Of a DNA stretch of 64,000 nt, positions 1 through 8,926 are shown piece after piece. Positions within the stretch are counted from its first letter, which is position 1; each line of letters starts with the position of its first letter. The translations under genes were made by a program, and so were the position numbers. Source of the stretch: Mesorhizobium sp. ES1-4. GTDB taxonomy: Bacteria > Pseudomonadota > Alphaproteobacteria > Rhizobiales > Rhizobiaceae. Location: NCBI RefSeq assembly GCF_020164745.1, contig NZ_JAIUGV010000006.1:310001-374000 (forward strand), in the 5' to 3' direction. The notes under the pieces are model-generated. The model was not told where the DNA came from and ran no database searches. It was given only the letters and a program-made list of their open reading frames with translations.

Positions 1-1
1 C

Positions 2-583
2 GAGATCCGTTTCGATGGCCAGCCGATCCAGAGCCTGTCGCGGGCGCAGATGCGGCCGCTGCGGTCGCGCATGCAGATCGTTTTCCAGGATCCGTTCTCC
101 TCGCTCAATCCGCGCATGACGATCGGCCAGATCATCGAGGAAGGGTTGGTCGTCAACAGCATCGGCGCGACGCGGCGCGAGCGGGTCGAGCGGGTGCGCG
201 AGGCGCTGGTCAGCGCCGGCATGCCTGGCGATATCCTGTCGCGGTTCCCGCACGAATTCTCCGGCGGCCAGCGGCAGCGCATCGCGATTGCCCGCGCCAT
301 CGCGCTCGAACCCGAGTTCATCCTGCTCGACGAGCCGACGTCGGCGCTCGACCTGTCGGTGCAGGCGCAGATCATCGATCTGCTGCGCAAGCTGCAGGAT
401 GAGCGCGGCTTGAGCTACCTCTTCATTTCGCACGACCTGAAAGTGGTGCGCGCCCTGTGCCACCGCGTCATCGTCATGCAGCACGGCAAGATCGTCGAGC
501 AGGGACCGGTCGACGACGTCCTTACCAATCCCAAGACCGCCTACACCGAACGGCTCGTCAGGGCCGCTTTCGACGTGGCCTGA
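2..583 (+). CDS. ABC transporter ATP-binding protein, oligopeptide/dipeptide family (5' end missing)
   Basis: ATPase subunit of an importer at the inner membrane. The reading frame is open from the first bases of the window, so the start and the Walker A loop lie outside it. Visible parts are the Q-loop VFQDP, the signature FSGGQRQR, Walker B FILLDEPTSALD and the H-loop SHD. The stretch VFQDPFSSLNPRMT is typical of DppF/OppF-type ATPases. The stop lies 4 bases before the start of a family 4 glycosidase gene, so the two are very likely co-transcribed. In rhizobia, oligopeptide-type ABC systems next to melA import alpha-galactosides (the agp system of Sinorhizobium). The sugar substrate here is inferred from this context; a peptide substrate cannot be excluded. 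Confidence 0.93.
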   Translation, partial: EIRFDGQPIQSLSRAQMRPLRSRMQIVFQDPFSSLNPRMTIGQIIEEGLVVNSIGATRRERVERVREALVSAGMPGDILSRFPHEFSGGQRQRIAIARAIALEPEFILLDEPTSALDLSVQAQIIDLLRKLQDERGLSYLFISHDLKVVRALCHRVIVMQHGKIVEQGPVDDVLTNPKTAYTERLVRAAFDVA

Positions 584-587
584 ACAC

Positions 588-1973
588 ATGCCGGAGGTTA
601 GCGTGGCAAGACATCCCAGGATCACTTTCATCGGCGCCGGATCGACGGTGTTCATGAAGAATATCGTCGGCGACGTGCTGCGGCGCCCGGCGCTTTCGGG
701 CGCCACGATCGCGCTGATGGATATCAATCCGCAGCGGCTGGAGGAAAGCGCCGTCGTGGTCAACAAGCTGATCGCCACGCTCGGCGTGAGGGCGAGGGCC
801 GAGACCTATTCCGACCAGCGCAAGGCGCTCGCCGGCGCCGACTTCGTCGTCGTCGCCTTCCAGATCGGCGGCTATGAACCCTGCACGGTCACGGATTTCG
901 AGGTGCCGAAGACTTACGGCCTGCGCCAGACGATCGCTGACACGCTCGGCGTCGGCGGCATCATGCGGGGCCTGAGGACCGTGCCGCATCTTTGGAAGGT
1001 CTGCGAGGACATGCTTGCCGTCTGCCCGCAGGCGATCATGCTGCAATACGTCAACCCGATGGCGATCAACACCTGGGCGATATCAGAGAAATTTCCCGAG
1101 ATCAGGCAGGTCGGTCTGTGCCACTCGGTGCAAGGCACGGCGATGGAACTGGCGCACGACCTCGACCTTCCCTACGACGAGATTCGTTACCGCTCGGCTG
1201 GTATCAACCACATGGCTTTCTACCTGAAATTCGAGCATCGCCAGCCGGATGGTTCCTATCGTGACCTCTACCCGGACCTCGTGCGCGCCTATCGAGAGGG
1301 CCGCGCGCCCAAGCCTGGCTGGAACCCGCGCTGCCCCAACAAGGTGCGCTACGAGATGCTGACCCGGCTCGGCTATTTCGTCACCGAAAGCTCGGAGCAT
1401 TTCGCCGAATACACCCCCTATTTCATCAAGGACGGCCGCCCCGACCTGATCGAGAAATACGGCATTCCGCTCGACGAATATCCCAAGCGCTGCGTCGAGC
1501 AGATCGAGCGCTGGAAGGACCAGGCGCAGGCCTACCGGTCGGCCCAACGCATCGAGGTCGAGGAGTCCAGGGAGTATGCGTCCTCGATCATGAATTCGGT
1601 CTGGACCGGCGAGCCGTCGGTCATCTACGGCAATGTCCGCAACAATGGCTGCATCACCTCGCTGCCCCGCGATTGCGCCGCCGAAGTGCCGTGCCTCGTC
1701 GATGCGTCCGGCATCCAGCCGACCTATATCGGGGACCTGCCGCCGCAGCTGACGGCGCTGATCCGCACCAACATCAACGTGCAGGAACTGACGGTGCGGG
1801 CGCTGATGAGCGAAAACCGCGAACACATCTACCACGCGGCGATGATGGATCCGCACACGGCGGCCGAACTCGACCTCGACCAGATCTGGTCACTGGTCGA
1901 TGATCTCCTGGCCGCTCACGGCGACTGGCTGCCTGCCTGGGCGCGCGTGAAACGCAAGAACGAGGCCGCCTGA
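588..1973 (+). CDS. melA: Family 4 glycosidase, alpha-galactosidase/alpha-glucosidase (MelA-like)
   Basis: Cytoplasmic glycoside hydrolase of family GH4, which uses NAD+ and a divalent metal in an oxidation-elimination mechanism. The protein has 461 residues, the usual family length. The dinucleotide-binding loop FIGAGSTVF is at residues 14-22. The metal-binding Cys and His lie in GLCHSVQG (Cys178) and GINHMAF (His208), and the family motif NPMAIN is near 156. The GLCHSVQG stretch is closer to MelA-type alpha-galactosidases than to maltose-6'-phosphate hydrolases. The gene follows the ABC ATPase after 4 bases, which supports a role in cleaving an imported alpha-galactoside. GH4 specificity is hard to read from sequence, so alpha-glucosidase or alpha-galacturonidase activity is possible. 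Confidence 0.9.
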   Translation: MPEVSVARHPRITFIGAGSTVFMKNIVGDVLRRPALSGATIALMDINPQRLEESAVVVNKLIATLGVRARAETYSDQRKALAGADFVVVAFQIGGYEPCTVTDFEVPKTYGLRQTIADTLGVGGIMRGLRTVPHLWKVCEDMLAVCPQAIMLQYVNPMAINTWAISEKFPEIRQVGLCHSVQGTAMELAHDLDLPYDEIRYRSAGINHMAFYLKFEHRQPDGSYRDLYPDLVRAYREGRAPKPGWNPRCPNKVRYEMLTRLGYFVTESSEHFAEYTPYFIKDGRPDLIEKYGIPLDEYPKRCVEQIERWKDQAQAYRSAQRIEVEESREYASSIMNSVWTGEPSVIYGNVRNNGCITSLPRDCAAEVPCLVDASGIQPTYIGDLPPQLTALIRTNINVQELTVRALMSENREHIYHAAMMDPHTAAELDLDQIWSLVDDLLAAHGDWLPAWARVKRKNEAA

Positions 1974-1988
1974 CCGGCGGCGCTCGTC

Positions 1989-2186
1989 TCATTTCGGCTC
2001 GTCGGCGTCCGGTTCTTCCTCGTCGTCGCGGGCGGAGATGACATAGGCGCCCTTCAGCCAGCGATTGAGGTCGATGTCCTTGCAGCGCGTCGAGCAGAAC
2101 GGATAGGTCTCGCGCGCTGAGGGCTTGCCGCATTCAGGGCAAGGGCGCTTCGGCCGTAGCGGCGTGACTTTGTCGTCCACGCTCAT
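1989..2186 (-). CDS. yacG: DNA gyrase inhibitor YacG, zinc-binding
   Basis: Small zinc protein of 65 residues. Cysteines 16, 19, 31 and 35 (CPEC and CSTRC) form the YacG zinc knuckle, followed by the family stretch DLNRWL and an acidic tail. In E. coli YacG binds GyrB and blocks DNA binding by gyrase. The start overlaps the stop of maf by 4 bases (ATGA), so translation is probably coupled. It is the last gene of the minus-strand housekeeping block. Confidence 0.93.
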   Translation of the reverse strand: MSVDDKVTPLRPKRPCPECGKPSARETYPFCSTRCKDIDLNRWLKGAYVISARDDEEEPDADEPK

Positions 2187-2809
2187 GGTCGCGTGGACGA
2201 CCAGTTTTGATGGGTCTTGAAACCTTCGCCCGACAGCAGCGCCACCGTCTCATAGAGCGGCAAGCCGACGATGTTGGTGTAGGAGCCGACGAGCTTGACG
2301 ACGAAGGCGCCGGCCAACCCTTGCACGGCATAGCCTCCGGCCTTGCCGCGCCACTCGCCCGAGGCGACATAGGCGTCGATCTCCGCGCGCGGCAGCCGCT
2401 TGAAGCGCACCCGGGTCTCGACGAGCCGCTGGCGCAGTTTGCCGCCCGGCGTGATCAGGCATATGCCGGAATAGACCCGGTGCGAACGTCCGGACAAGAG
2501 CCCGAGGCAGTTGGCGGCATCGTCGAGCGTCTCGGCCTTGGGCAGGATGCGCCGCCCGACGGCGACCACCGTGTCGGCGGCCAGCACGAAGCTCGGCGCA
2601 TGATCCGTCTCGGTCTTCAGCGACGCGAACGCCTTCTCGGCCTTTTCCTTCGACAGGCGTTTGGCCAGCGAGCGCGGATGCTCGGCACGCAGCGGCGTTT
2701 CGTCGACGTCGGCTGGCAGGACGCGGTCGGGTTCTATGCCGGCCTGCTGCAAGAGTTCGATACGGCGCGGCGAACCCGAGGCAAGCACCAGCTTTTGCAA
2801 AATGCTCAT
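2183..2809 (-). CDS. maf: Maf family nucleoside triphosphate pyrophosphatase
   Basis: Cytoplasmic house-cleaning enzyme that hydrolyses non-canonical nucleoside triphosphates to monophosphates. The 208 residues begin with the Maf N-terminal motif LASGSPRR and contain the substrate loop with the catalytic Asp, AADTVVAVG, near residues 97-105. Length is normal for the family. It sits between infA and yacG, an order often seen in Rhizobiales. The 4-base overlap with yacG suggests one transcript. Whether it is a dTTP/UTP (YhdE-type) or m7GTP (YceF-type) enzyme cannot be decided by eye. Confidence 0.93.
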   Translation of the reverse strand: MSILQKLVLASGSPRRIELLQQAGIEPDRVLPADVDETPLRAEHPRSLAKRLSKEKAEKAFASLKTETDHAPSFVLAADTVVAVGRRILPKAETLDDAANCLGLLSGRSHRVYSGICLITPGGKLRQRLVETRVRFKRLPRAEIDAYVASGEWRGKAGGYAVQGLAGAFVVKLVGSYTNIVGLPLYETVALLSGEGFKTHQNWSSTRP

Positions 2810-2832
2810 TGCTTTACCGGCCGGGCTTGATC

Positions 2833-3051
2833 TTACTTGAAGCGGTAGGTGATGCGGCCCTTGGTCAGGTCGTATGGCGTCATCTCGACCAGAACCTTGT
2901 CGCCGGTCAGCACGCGGATGCGGTTCTTGCGCATGCGGCCGGCCGTATGGGCGATGATCTCGTGTTCGTTTTCGAGCTTCACCCTGAACATCGCGTTGGG
3001 CAACAATTCCGTGACGATACCCGGAAACTCGAGGACTTCTTCCTTCGGCAT
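2833..3051 (-). CDS. infA: Translation initiation factor IF-1
   Basis: OB-fold factor of 72 residues that occupies the ribosomal A site during initiation. The sequence begins [11 protein letters not shown] and contains [16 protein letters not shown] and the C-terminal KGRITYRFK, all diagnostic of IF-1. It lies 23 bases upstream of maf on the same strand. Between it and the upstream phosphatase gene is about 200 bases carrying a dispersed palindromic element, so infA probably has its own promoter. Confidence 0.98.
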   Translation of the reverse strand: MPKEEVLEFPGIVTELLPNAMFRVKLENEHEIIAHTAGRMRKNRIRVLTGDKVLVEMTPYDLTKGRITYRFK

Positions 3052-3089
3052 TCGATACCTTTGCTTGGATGGCGGTTTCCGGCGCCTAG

Positions 3090-3191
3090 ATCATGATGCC
3101 GAAAAGTGTGAAGCGGTTTTCGGACGACATCGTGCTCTGCTTCTTTGACCTGGAGGCGGATTCAGATTTCAGGTCGAACGGATCTGAAATC
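3090..3191. repeat. Intergenic palindromic element of rhizobial type
   Basis: In the gap between infA and the phosphatase gene lie two inverted repeats. The first pairs CCGAAAA (3099-3105) with TTTTCGG (3117-3123) around a loop starting GTGTGAAGCGG. The second pairs GATTTCAG (3165-3172) with CTGAAATC (3184-3191). The first matches the style of the dispersed palindromes common between genes in Mesorhizobium and relatives. Family membership is from memory, not from a search. Confidence 0.5.
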
Positions 3192-3252
3192 ACCCGACTC
3201 CAGCCGGAATTTCGGCGGAACCTATATGATAATCGTTCGCTTGTGAACACGC

Positions 3253-3711
3253 TTAATCCGTTGCTTTTTTTGCTTCTGGAAGCAAGAAACGCCGGCTTAT
3301 GCGCGACTTCAGCCGCTCGCGCACGTCGCGATAGCTGGCCATGATCTGTTCGCGCGTGCCGCCGGCGCCGGTCGGGTCCGCCGTCGGCCAGTATTCCACC
3401 TCGACGGCGAGAGAGCGGGTGAGTTCGAGCGCGGCATGGTGCGCCTCCGGCGCCAGTGTCACGATCAGGTCGAAATAGTCGTCCTCGAGATCGTCCAGCG
3501 TCCGTGGATGACGTTCGCCCAGCGTCAAGCCGTCCTCGGTGAGCACGGCATCGACGAACGGGTCGCGCTCGCCGGCGCGCACGCCGGCCGAGGCGACGAA
3601 AATGGTGGCGGGCAGCATCCGGCGCGCCAGTTGCTCGGCCATTGGCGAGCGCACGGCATTCATGCCGCACAGGAAGAGGATCGAGCGGGGCAGGGCGCCG
3701 GAAACCAGGAT
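3253..3711 (-). CDS. Low-molecular-weight protein tyrosine phosphatase family protein, probable non-ATG start
   Basis: Cytoplasmic phosphatase of the LMW-PTP/arsenate reductase superfamily. The first ATG in frame (3661-3663) would remove the catalytic Cys, because the P-loop reads C-G-M-N-A-V-R-S and that ATG encodes its Met. The true start must be upstream. No ATG, GTG or TTG occurs in frame there within at least 15 codons. The best candidate is ATC at 3709-3711, which overlaps the stop of the upstream UPF0262 gene as TGATC, where TGATG would be the usual coupled start. It gives 152 residues with the catalytic Cys at position 15, normal for the family. The acid loop WPTADPTGAGG supplies the general-acid Asp. 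The start is inferred; the family is clear. Confidence 0.8.
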   Translation of the reverse strand: MLVSGALPRSILFLCGMNAVRSPMAEQLARRMLPATIFVASAGVRAGERDPFVDAVLTEDGLTLGERHPRTLDDLEDDYFDLIVTLAPEAHHAALELTRSLAVEVEYWPTADPTGAGGTREQIMASYRDVRERLKSRISRRFLLPEAKKATD

Positions 3712-4196
3712 CAGCCCCGCCAGTGCAGCACGCAGACCAGCGTGAACAGCCGTCGCGCGGTGTCGAAGTCGATGTCGATCTTGCCGGACAGCCGATCCAT
3801 CAGGGTCTGCGAGCCCTCATTGTGCAGGCCGCGGCGGCCCATGTCGATCGCCTCGATATGGCTCGGCGTCGAGGAGCGGATGGCGTCGTAGTAGCTCTCG
3901 CAGATCATGTAGTAATCCTTGACGATGCGCCTGAGCGGCGTCAGCGACAGGATGTGGGTGACGACGGCGTCGCCGTCCTCGCGCGCCACGGCAAAGACCA
4001 GACGGGATTCGGCCAGCGACAGCTTCAGCCGATAAGGACCCGTGCCGCTGTCGTTGACGGGCTGAAAACGGTTTTCCTCGATCAGGTCGAAGATCGCCAC
4101 CGCCCGCTCATGCTCGACGTCGGGCGTCGAACGGCCGATCGATTCATCGAGTTCGACATCGATCAGTTTTGCGCGGGTTTGATCGGAGCCCGTCAT
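3711..4196 (-). CDS. UPF0262 family protein
   Basis: Conserved alphaproteobacterial protein of unknown function, 161 residues. Recognised by length and by the internal stretches [28 protein letters not shown] and [15 protein letters not shown]. No signal peptide or membrane segment is seen. It is fixed between hisD and the LMW phosphatase in Rhizobiales. The gap to hisD is 6 bases, so it belongs to the hisD transcript. No biochemical role is proposed. Confidence 0.92.
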   Translation of the reverse strand: MTGSDQTRAKLIDVELDESIGRSTPDVEHERAVAIFDLIEENRFQPVNDSGTGPYRLKLSLAESRLVFAVAREDGDAVVTHILSLTPLRRIVKDYYMICESYYDAIRSSTPSHIEAIDMGRRGLHNEGSQTLMDRLSGKIDIDFDTARRLFTLVCVLHWRG

Positions 4197-4202
4197 ATCG
4201 GC

Positions 4203-5495
4203 CTACATGTTCAGCCGGATCGTGACGGAGCGGCCATGCGCGTCGAGCCCTTCTGCCCGGGCCAGCGTAATGGCTGCTGGCGCCAGCATCCGCAACTGCT
4301 CCGGTCCGAGCTTGAGGATCGAGGTTCGCTTGACGAAATCGAGGACCGACAGGCCCGACGAGAAGCGCGCCGAGCGCGCCGTAGGCAGCACATGGTTGGA
4401 GCCGCCGACATAGTCGCCGATGGCTTCCGGCGTGTGGCGGCCGAGAAAGACGGCACCGGCATTGCGCATTTTCGCGAGGAAGCCCTCGGCATCGTCGATG
4501 GCCAGTTCGACATGCTCGGCCGCGATGCGGTCGACCAGCGGCAGCGATGCTTCGATCGTCGGAACAAGAATGACGGCGCCGAAATCGCGCCAGCTCCGCG
4601 CCGCCGTCTCGCCACGCGGCAGGCTCTGCAACTGGCGCTCGACCGCCCGTTCGACGGCTTTGCCGAATGCCGGATCGTCGGTGATCAGGATCGACTGCGC
4701 CGACACGTCATGTTCGGCCTGGGCCAGCAGGTCGGCGGCGATCCAGTCCGGATCGTTGTCGCCGTCCGCCACGACGAGCACTTCGGAAGGGCCGGCGATC
4801 ATGTCGATGCCGACCGTGCCGAACACCTGCCGCTTGGCCGCGGCGACATAGGCATTGCCAGGACCGACGATCTTGGCGACCGGCTTTATCGTCGCGGTGC
4901 CATAGGCAAAGGCGGCGATCGCCTGCGCACCGCCGACACGGTAGATTTCGGACACGCCGGCTATGTCGGCGGCCACCAGCACCAATGGCGGTATGGCGCC
5001 GCCAGAGGCGGGCACGCAAATGGCGATGCGTTCGACGCCGGCAACCACGGCCGGTATGGCATTCATCAACACCGAGCTCGGATAGCTTGCCGTGCCGCCC
5101 GGTACGTAGAGCCCGACGGCTTCGATCGCCGTCCAGCGCCAACCGAGTTCGACCCCCGCGGCATCCGTATAACGATTGTCCTTCGGAAGCTGCCGCTCAT
5201 GGTAGGCGCGAATGCGGTCGCGCGCGAATTTCAGCGCCTCGATGGTCGGCGCATCGGCGCCATCATAGGCGCTGGCGATTTCGTCCTTCGAGACGGCAAT
5301 GCCGATGCTTTCGAGGTCGGCACGGTCGAATCGCCTGGAATAGTCGATCAGCGCCGCGTCGCCCTCGGCGCGCACCCGCGCGATGATCTCGCGCACCGCC
5401 GCATCGACATCGGCGGACACTTCCCGCTTGGTCGTGAGAAAGGCGGCGAAACGCTGCTCGAAATCGGCGTCGGACTGGCGAAGCGTAATGGCCAT
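4203..5495 (-). CDS. hisD: Histidinol dehydrogenase
   Basis: Catalyses the last two steps of histidine synthesis, oxidising L-histidinol to L-histidine with two NAD+. The ATG at 5493-5495 (MAITLRQSD) gives 430 residues, the family length. A longer frame to 5582 would run into the upstream gene. Zn and catalytic regions are visible: LLAQAEHDVSAQ, RIAAEHVELAI and VGGSNHVLPT. The isolated position, away from other his genes and beside UPF0262 and DUF2948, is normal for Rhizobiales. Confidence 0.97.
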   Translation of the reverse strand: MAITLRQSDADFEQRFAAFLTTKREVSADVDAAVREIIARVRAEGDAALIDYSRRFDRADLESIGIAVSKDEIASAYDGADAPTIEALKFARDRIRAYHERQLPKDNRYTDAAGVELGWRWTAIEAVGLYVPGGTASYPSSVLMNAIPAVVAGVERIAICVPASGGAIPPLVLVAADIAGVSEIYRVGGAQAIAAFAYGTATIKPVAKIVGPGNAYVAAAKRQVFGTVGIDMIAGPSEVLVVADGDNDPDWIAADLLAQAEHDVSAQSILITDDPAFGKAVERAVERQLQSLPRGETAARSWRDFGAVILVPTIEASLPLVDRIAAEHVELAIDDAEGFLAKMRNAGAVFLGRHTPEAIGDYVGGSNHVLPTARSARFSSGLSVLDFVKRTSILKLGPEQLRMLAPAAITLARAEGLDAHGRSVTIRLNM

Positions 5496-5502
5496 CGTGT
5501 GC

Positions 5503-5934
5503 TCAAGCCCTGTGGACGGGGCGCGACGTGGCTTCCCACGCGCCGCCGATATCGGCAAGGCGGGCCTCGATGCACTCGACATCGAGCATGATCGTGCCGC
5601 CGCCCGAAAAGATCAGTTCCACGATGCCGGCCGGCTTGCTGATCTCGATGAAGCTGATCGCCAGCAGGGAGAGGATCTCGGCCGGCTTGTCGCGGGCGAT
5701 GCCGTTGGTCTTGGCGCCCAGCACCCGGTCGAAATGCAGCACGGCCTGCCGTCGTTCATTGTGCTGGCGGAACAGGCCGGACTTGGCCTCCCACACGAAA
5801 CGGTTCATGGTCAGCACGAAACGCTTGGCCTTGGGCAGGAATTCGAGGTCCGAGACCTTCATCACCGCGTCCTGGAGATGGGCCGAGACGATGCTCAGAT
5901 CCTGATCGTCGAGCGCAATGAGTTTTAGGGCCAT
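5503..5934 (-). CDS. DUF2948 family protein
   Basis: Conserved protein of 143 residues from the ATG at 5932-5934 (MALKLIALDDQDL). The family is typical of alphaproteobacteria and has no known function. Recognisable stretches are LKLIALDDQDLSIVSAHLQDAV and DVECIEARLADIGGAW near the C-terminus. It stands 7 bases upstream of hisD and downstream of murA, the usual rhizobial order. No catalytic motif, signal peptide or membrane segment is visible. Confidence 0.88.
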   Translation of the reverse strand: MALKLIALDDQDLSIVSAHLQDAVMKVSDLEFLPKAKRFVLTMNRFVWEAKSGLFRQHNERRQAVLHFDRVLGAKTNGIARDKPAEILSLLAISFIEISKPAGIVELIFSGGGTIMLDVECIEARLADIGGAWEATSRPVHRA

Positions 5935-6111
5935 GCGGATTTCACACCTGAAGGTTGGCAACCAGCCTTTCTGTTAGGCGGTCTTTCCGATCGGTGCAAC
6001 CGCGACAGGAGTCGTGCTGGAGGCAATTGCCGCAGGTTTGCGCTGCCTATCGTCGCCCTGCCGGACGTTCTCTCCGTACAATGACGGAGAAGGACGCTTC
6101 GCGGATGATTT

Positions 6112-6137
6112 CGCCTAGCAACCGCGGGTCGCTAGGC
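6112..6137 (-). terminator. Hairpin overlapping the murA stop codon
   Basis: GCCTAGC (6113-6119) and GCTAGGC (6131-6137) form a 7-bp stem that includes the murA stop codon. A second 7-bp hairpin (TCTCCGT 6071-6077, ACGGAGA 6084-6090) follows. There is no strong T-run, so these may end or attenuate murA transcription before DUF2948. Confidence 0.4.
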
Positions 6138-7424
6138 TGAAATACGCTCGATCACCGCGCCGCAATTGGAAAGCTTTTCTTCCAGCCGCTCGAAGCCGCG
6201 GTCGAGATGGTAGACACGGTTGACCGTGGTCTCGCCTTCGGCCGCCAGTCCGGCGATGACCAGCGAGACGGAAGCGCGAAGATCGGTCGCCATGACAGGC
6301 GCGCCCTTCAGCTTCGTCACGCCGTCGACGATCGCCGTCTGGCCCGAAAGCGTGATGTGGGCGCCGAGCCTTGCCAGTTCCTGGACGTGCATGAAGCGGT
6401 TTTCGAAGATCGTCTCGGTGATGCGCGACTTGCCCTTGGCCATGGTCATCAGGCCCATGAACTGCGCCTGCAGGTCTGTCGGGAAAGCCGGGAAGGGCGC
6501 CGTCGTCACGTCGACCGGCGAAATGCCGGCGCCATTGCGCTTCACGCGGATGCCGGAATTGGTCTGGGTGATCTCCGCGCCTGTCTGCGAAATCACGTCG
6601 AGCGCGGTCTGCAGCAGCTCGGGACGCGCGCCTTCCAGCACGACGTCGCCGCCGGTCATCGCCACCGCCATGGCATAGGTGCCGGTCTCGATGCGGTCGG
6701 GAATGACGCGCACGCGCGCGCCTGACAGCGCTTCGACGCCGTCGATGCTGATGGTGGGCGTGCCGGCGCCGGAAATCCTGGCGCCCATGGCGTTGAGGCA
6801 TTCGGCGAGATTGACGATCTCGGGCTCGCAGGCGGCGTTTTCGAGCACCGTCTCGCCCTTGGCGAGCGAGGCCGCCATCATCAGCACATGCGTGGCACCG
6901 ACCGAGACCTTGGGGAAGACGTACCGGTTGCCGATGAGACGGCCGTTCCGGGTCTTGGCGATGACGTAGCCGGTGTCGACGTCGATGTCGGCGCCCAGCG
7001 CCTGCAGGCCTTCGAGGAACAGGTCGACCGGACGCGTGCCGATGGCGCAGCCGCCGGGCAGCGAGACCTTGGCCTCGCCCATCCGGGCCAGCAGCGGCCC
7101 GATCACCCAGAACGAGGCGCGCATCTTGGACACCAGTTCGTAAGGGGCGGTGGTATCGACGATGTTGCGGGCGGAAAAGTTGATGGTGCGCGAATAGCCC
7201 TCATTCTGCTTTTCACGGCGGCCATTGACCGAATAGTCGACGCCGTGATTGCCCAGGATGCGGATCAGCTGCTCGACATCGGCCAGATGCGGCACGTTTT
7301 CGAGCGTCAGCGTGTCGTCGGTCAGAAGCGAAGCGATCATCAGCGGCAGGGCGGCGTTTTTCGCGCCCGAGATCGGAATGCTTCCGGCAAGCTCGTTGCC
7401 GCCGACAATTCTGATGCGATCCAT
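6132..7424 (-). CDS. murA: UDP-N-acetylglucosamine 1-carboxyvinyltransferase
   Basis: First committed step of peptidoglycan synthesis: transfers enolpyruvate from PEP to UDP-GlcNAc in the cytoplasm. The ATG at 7422-7424 gives MDRIRIVGG and 430 residues, the usual length; the longer frame to 7508 has no family support. The substrate-binding [10 protein letters not shown] is at residues 19-28. The active-site loop has the Cys targeted by fosfomycin in [12 protein letters not shown], so a fosfomycin-sensitive form is expected. It heads the minus-strand block with DUF2948 and hisD downstream. Confidence 0.98.
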   Translation of the reverse strand: MDRIRIVGGNELAGSIPISGAKNAALPLMIASLLTDDTLTLENVPHLADVEQLIRILGNHGVDYSVNGRREKQNEGYSRTINFSARNIVDTTAPYELVSKMRASFWVIGPLLARMGEAKVSLPGGCAIGTRPVDLFLEGLQALGADIDVDTGYVIAKTRNGRLIGNRYVFPKVSVGATHVLMMAASLAKGETVLENAACEPEIVNLAECLNAMGARISGAGTPTISIDGVEALSGARVRVIPDRIETGTYAMAVAMTGGDVVLEGARPELLQTALDVISQTGAEITQTNSGIRVKRNGAGISPVDVTTAPFPAFPTDLQAQFMGLMTMAKGKSRITETIFENRFMHVQELARLGAHITLSGQTAIVDGVTKLKGAPVMATDLRASVSLVIAGLAAEGETTVNRVYHLDRGFERLEEKLSNCGAVIERISA

Positions 7425-7552
7425 TGGAGAATGTCCCTCTCGGCCAGAAAAGGCCGCTTCAATCGTTTGAGTGTCGGCCCGTCTAGACCATCGGCCGGTT
7501 TGGTTCAAGAAATAGGATTTCGTCCACTCCGGCCCAAGAGCGACCGGTTGAG

Positions 7553-7729
7553 CTAATCTTTCTGCATGTCCTTTGCCGCGCCGAGCCCGTCGGGCCGCTG
7601 GTCGGCCTCACCTGTGCGGCGCGAGCGCGACTGCGCCTTGCGCTTCTGCAGATTGGCGCGCAACTGCTCGGCGAGCCTGTTCTTGCGGGTAGTTTCGCTG
7701 TTCTTCGGTGGATTTGTCTTGCCGCTCAT
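7553..7729 (-). CDS. Small basic conserved hypothetical protein
   Basis: Lysine- and arginine-rich protein of about 58 residues starting [12 protein letters not shown]; an adjacent upstream ATG would add one Met. The central stretch [21 protein letters not shown] is predicted to be a basic helix, followed by a polar tail ending KDMQKD. Proteins of this look lie next to murA in many Rhizobiales genomes. The function is not known. It could bind nucleic acid, but only its charge suggests this. Confidence 0.65.
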   Translation of the reverse strand: MSGKTNPPKNSETTRKNRLAEQLRANLQKRKAQSRSRRTGEADQRPDGLGAAKDMQKD

Positions 7730-7890
7730 CATCCCGCCCCGGTTGGCGACCAGCCAACCCGCCATTCAGGGATAGCCAACATTGTGGCGCCGCCATGTCC
7801 TGAAAAGCTATCCGGCAAAGCCTTCCACAGAAGCGTTGTTGTTGGCCTTGCGCTTACCGGTTCGATATGGCAGAAGCCCCGCCATCGGCG

Positions 7891-7965
<75 letters not shown>

Positions 7966-7992
7966 GATTTCTCCGTCCGGATGGCGCACCAG

Positions 7993-8808
7993 TTAGCTAC
8001 GGGGCTGTTGCACCGGAACCACCGTGAGAGGGCGCTTTAGAAATCCCGGCGAAACAGACCAGCCCTTCTTAAGCTCCTCGGCCCGTTCGGTAGCGAACAT
8101 CAGGACCCCAAAGGAATCCCTGAAGCTGGCAAAGTGACCCGACATGTAGCCGCTTTCGTCGGGAACCACGCTGGCCACCCGAAACTGGTCGCCCACCTGG
8201 AAATTGCCCTGGCGAAGGGTACGGCTGGGGCCGCACAACACGATGAAGTCCTTGGGCAATTCCCCGCTGTAGGCGGCAAGGTTCGAGTACCATTGGACCG
8301 CAATGGCCCCCTCTGCGGGAAGAATGCGTCCAGTCGTGGTCGCGTGTAACGCAAGCGCCAGCTTCGAGGCGAAGATAGTGAATGCCCTTGCGACTATCGG
8401 GCCATCGAGCCGGACGAAGTTCCAACTCGGAAGGCGTGACGCTACATCCTGATAGCGCTTCAAGACGCCAAGTTGGTTCCATTCGGGGTACACTTCCCTG
8501 GCGAATCCCGGAATCCTAAGCGCTGAATTGATGAGCCTCTTTACCTCTGCACGCCCGGCTGCCGTCTTCGCGTCGGGCATCATCCGGCTGAAGGTGGCGA
8601 TCACGAGGTCTGCCTCGCGGGATGCCTCGTTGCACTCCCTACAGGCCCCGAACTCCATACCTTGAGGTCGATGCTTGCCGTCGAAGATGCTGCGGGGAGG
8701 GTAGTGCTCCACGGTCTCGCTCGGAGTGTGGCCGCCACAAAAGATGCAGAAGGGTTGTTCCCTTCGGATTCGCTCGGAGAACGTCTCCCGCCGTTTGGCC
8801 TCTCCCAT
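7993..8808 (-). CDS. HNH-like zinc-finger protein, putative nuclease
   Basis: Protein of 271 residues beginning MGEAKRRETFSERI. The N-terminal 60 residues carry Cys21-x2-Cys24, then EHYPPRSIF (His35), then Cys56-x2-Cys59-Asn60. This is the spacing of a treble-clef HNH domain, in which two CxxC pairs hold zinc and the central His is catalytic. The remaining 210 residues match nothing I recognise and contain no clear membrane segment. The gene points away from its neighbour at 8927 and ends 18 bases inside the left repeat, so it arrived with the insert. HNH proteins in such islands are often anti-phage effectors or homing-type nucleases; the role here is an inference. The catalytic second His is not evident, so a purely structural zinc domain is possible. 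Confidence 0.7.
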   Translation of the reverse strand: MGEAKRRETFSERIRREQPFCIFCGGHTPSETVEHYPPRSIFDGKHRPQGMEFGACRECNEASREADLVIATFSRMMPDAKTAAGRAEVKRLINSALRIPGFAREVYPEWNQLGVLKRYQDVASRLPSWNFVRLDGPIVARAFTIFASKLALALHATTTGRILPAEGAIAVQWYSNLAAYSGELPKDFIVLCGPSRTLRQGNFQVGDQFRVASVVPDESGYMSGHFASFRDSFGVLMFATERAEELKKGWSVSPGFLKRPLTVVPVQQPRS

Positions 8809-8926
8809 CCTATTTTGTACCCCCGTGACAATTAGACATCACGCTGAATTCGTCATTTTCGCAACAAGGAATCGACAACTTGCAGCCAGCAACGCTAGAC
8901 TTCGGCTAGGGGTAGTGCTTGGGGCC

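Noticed and set aside
3642..5591. Plus-strand frame of 649 residues opposite UPF0262 and hisD
   Set aside because: Antisense shadow; hisD and UPF0262 are unmistakable and no motif supports the plus frame.
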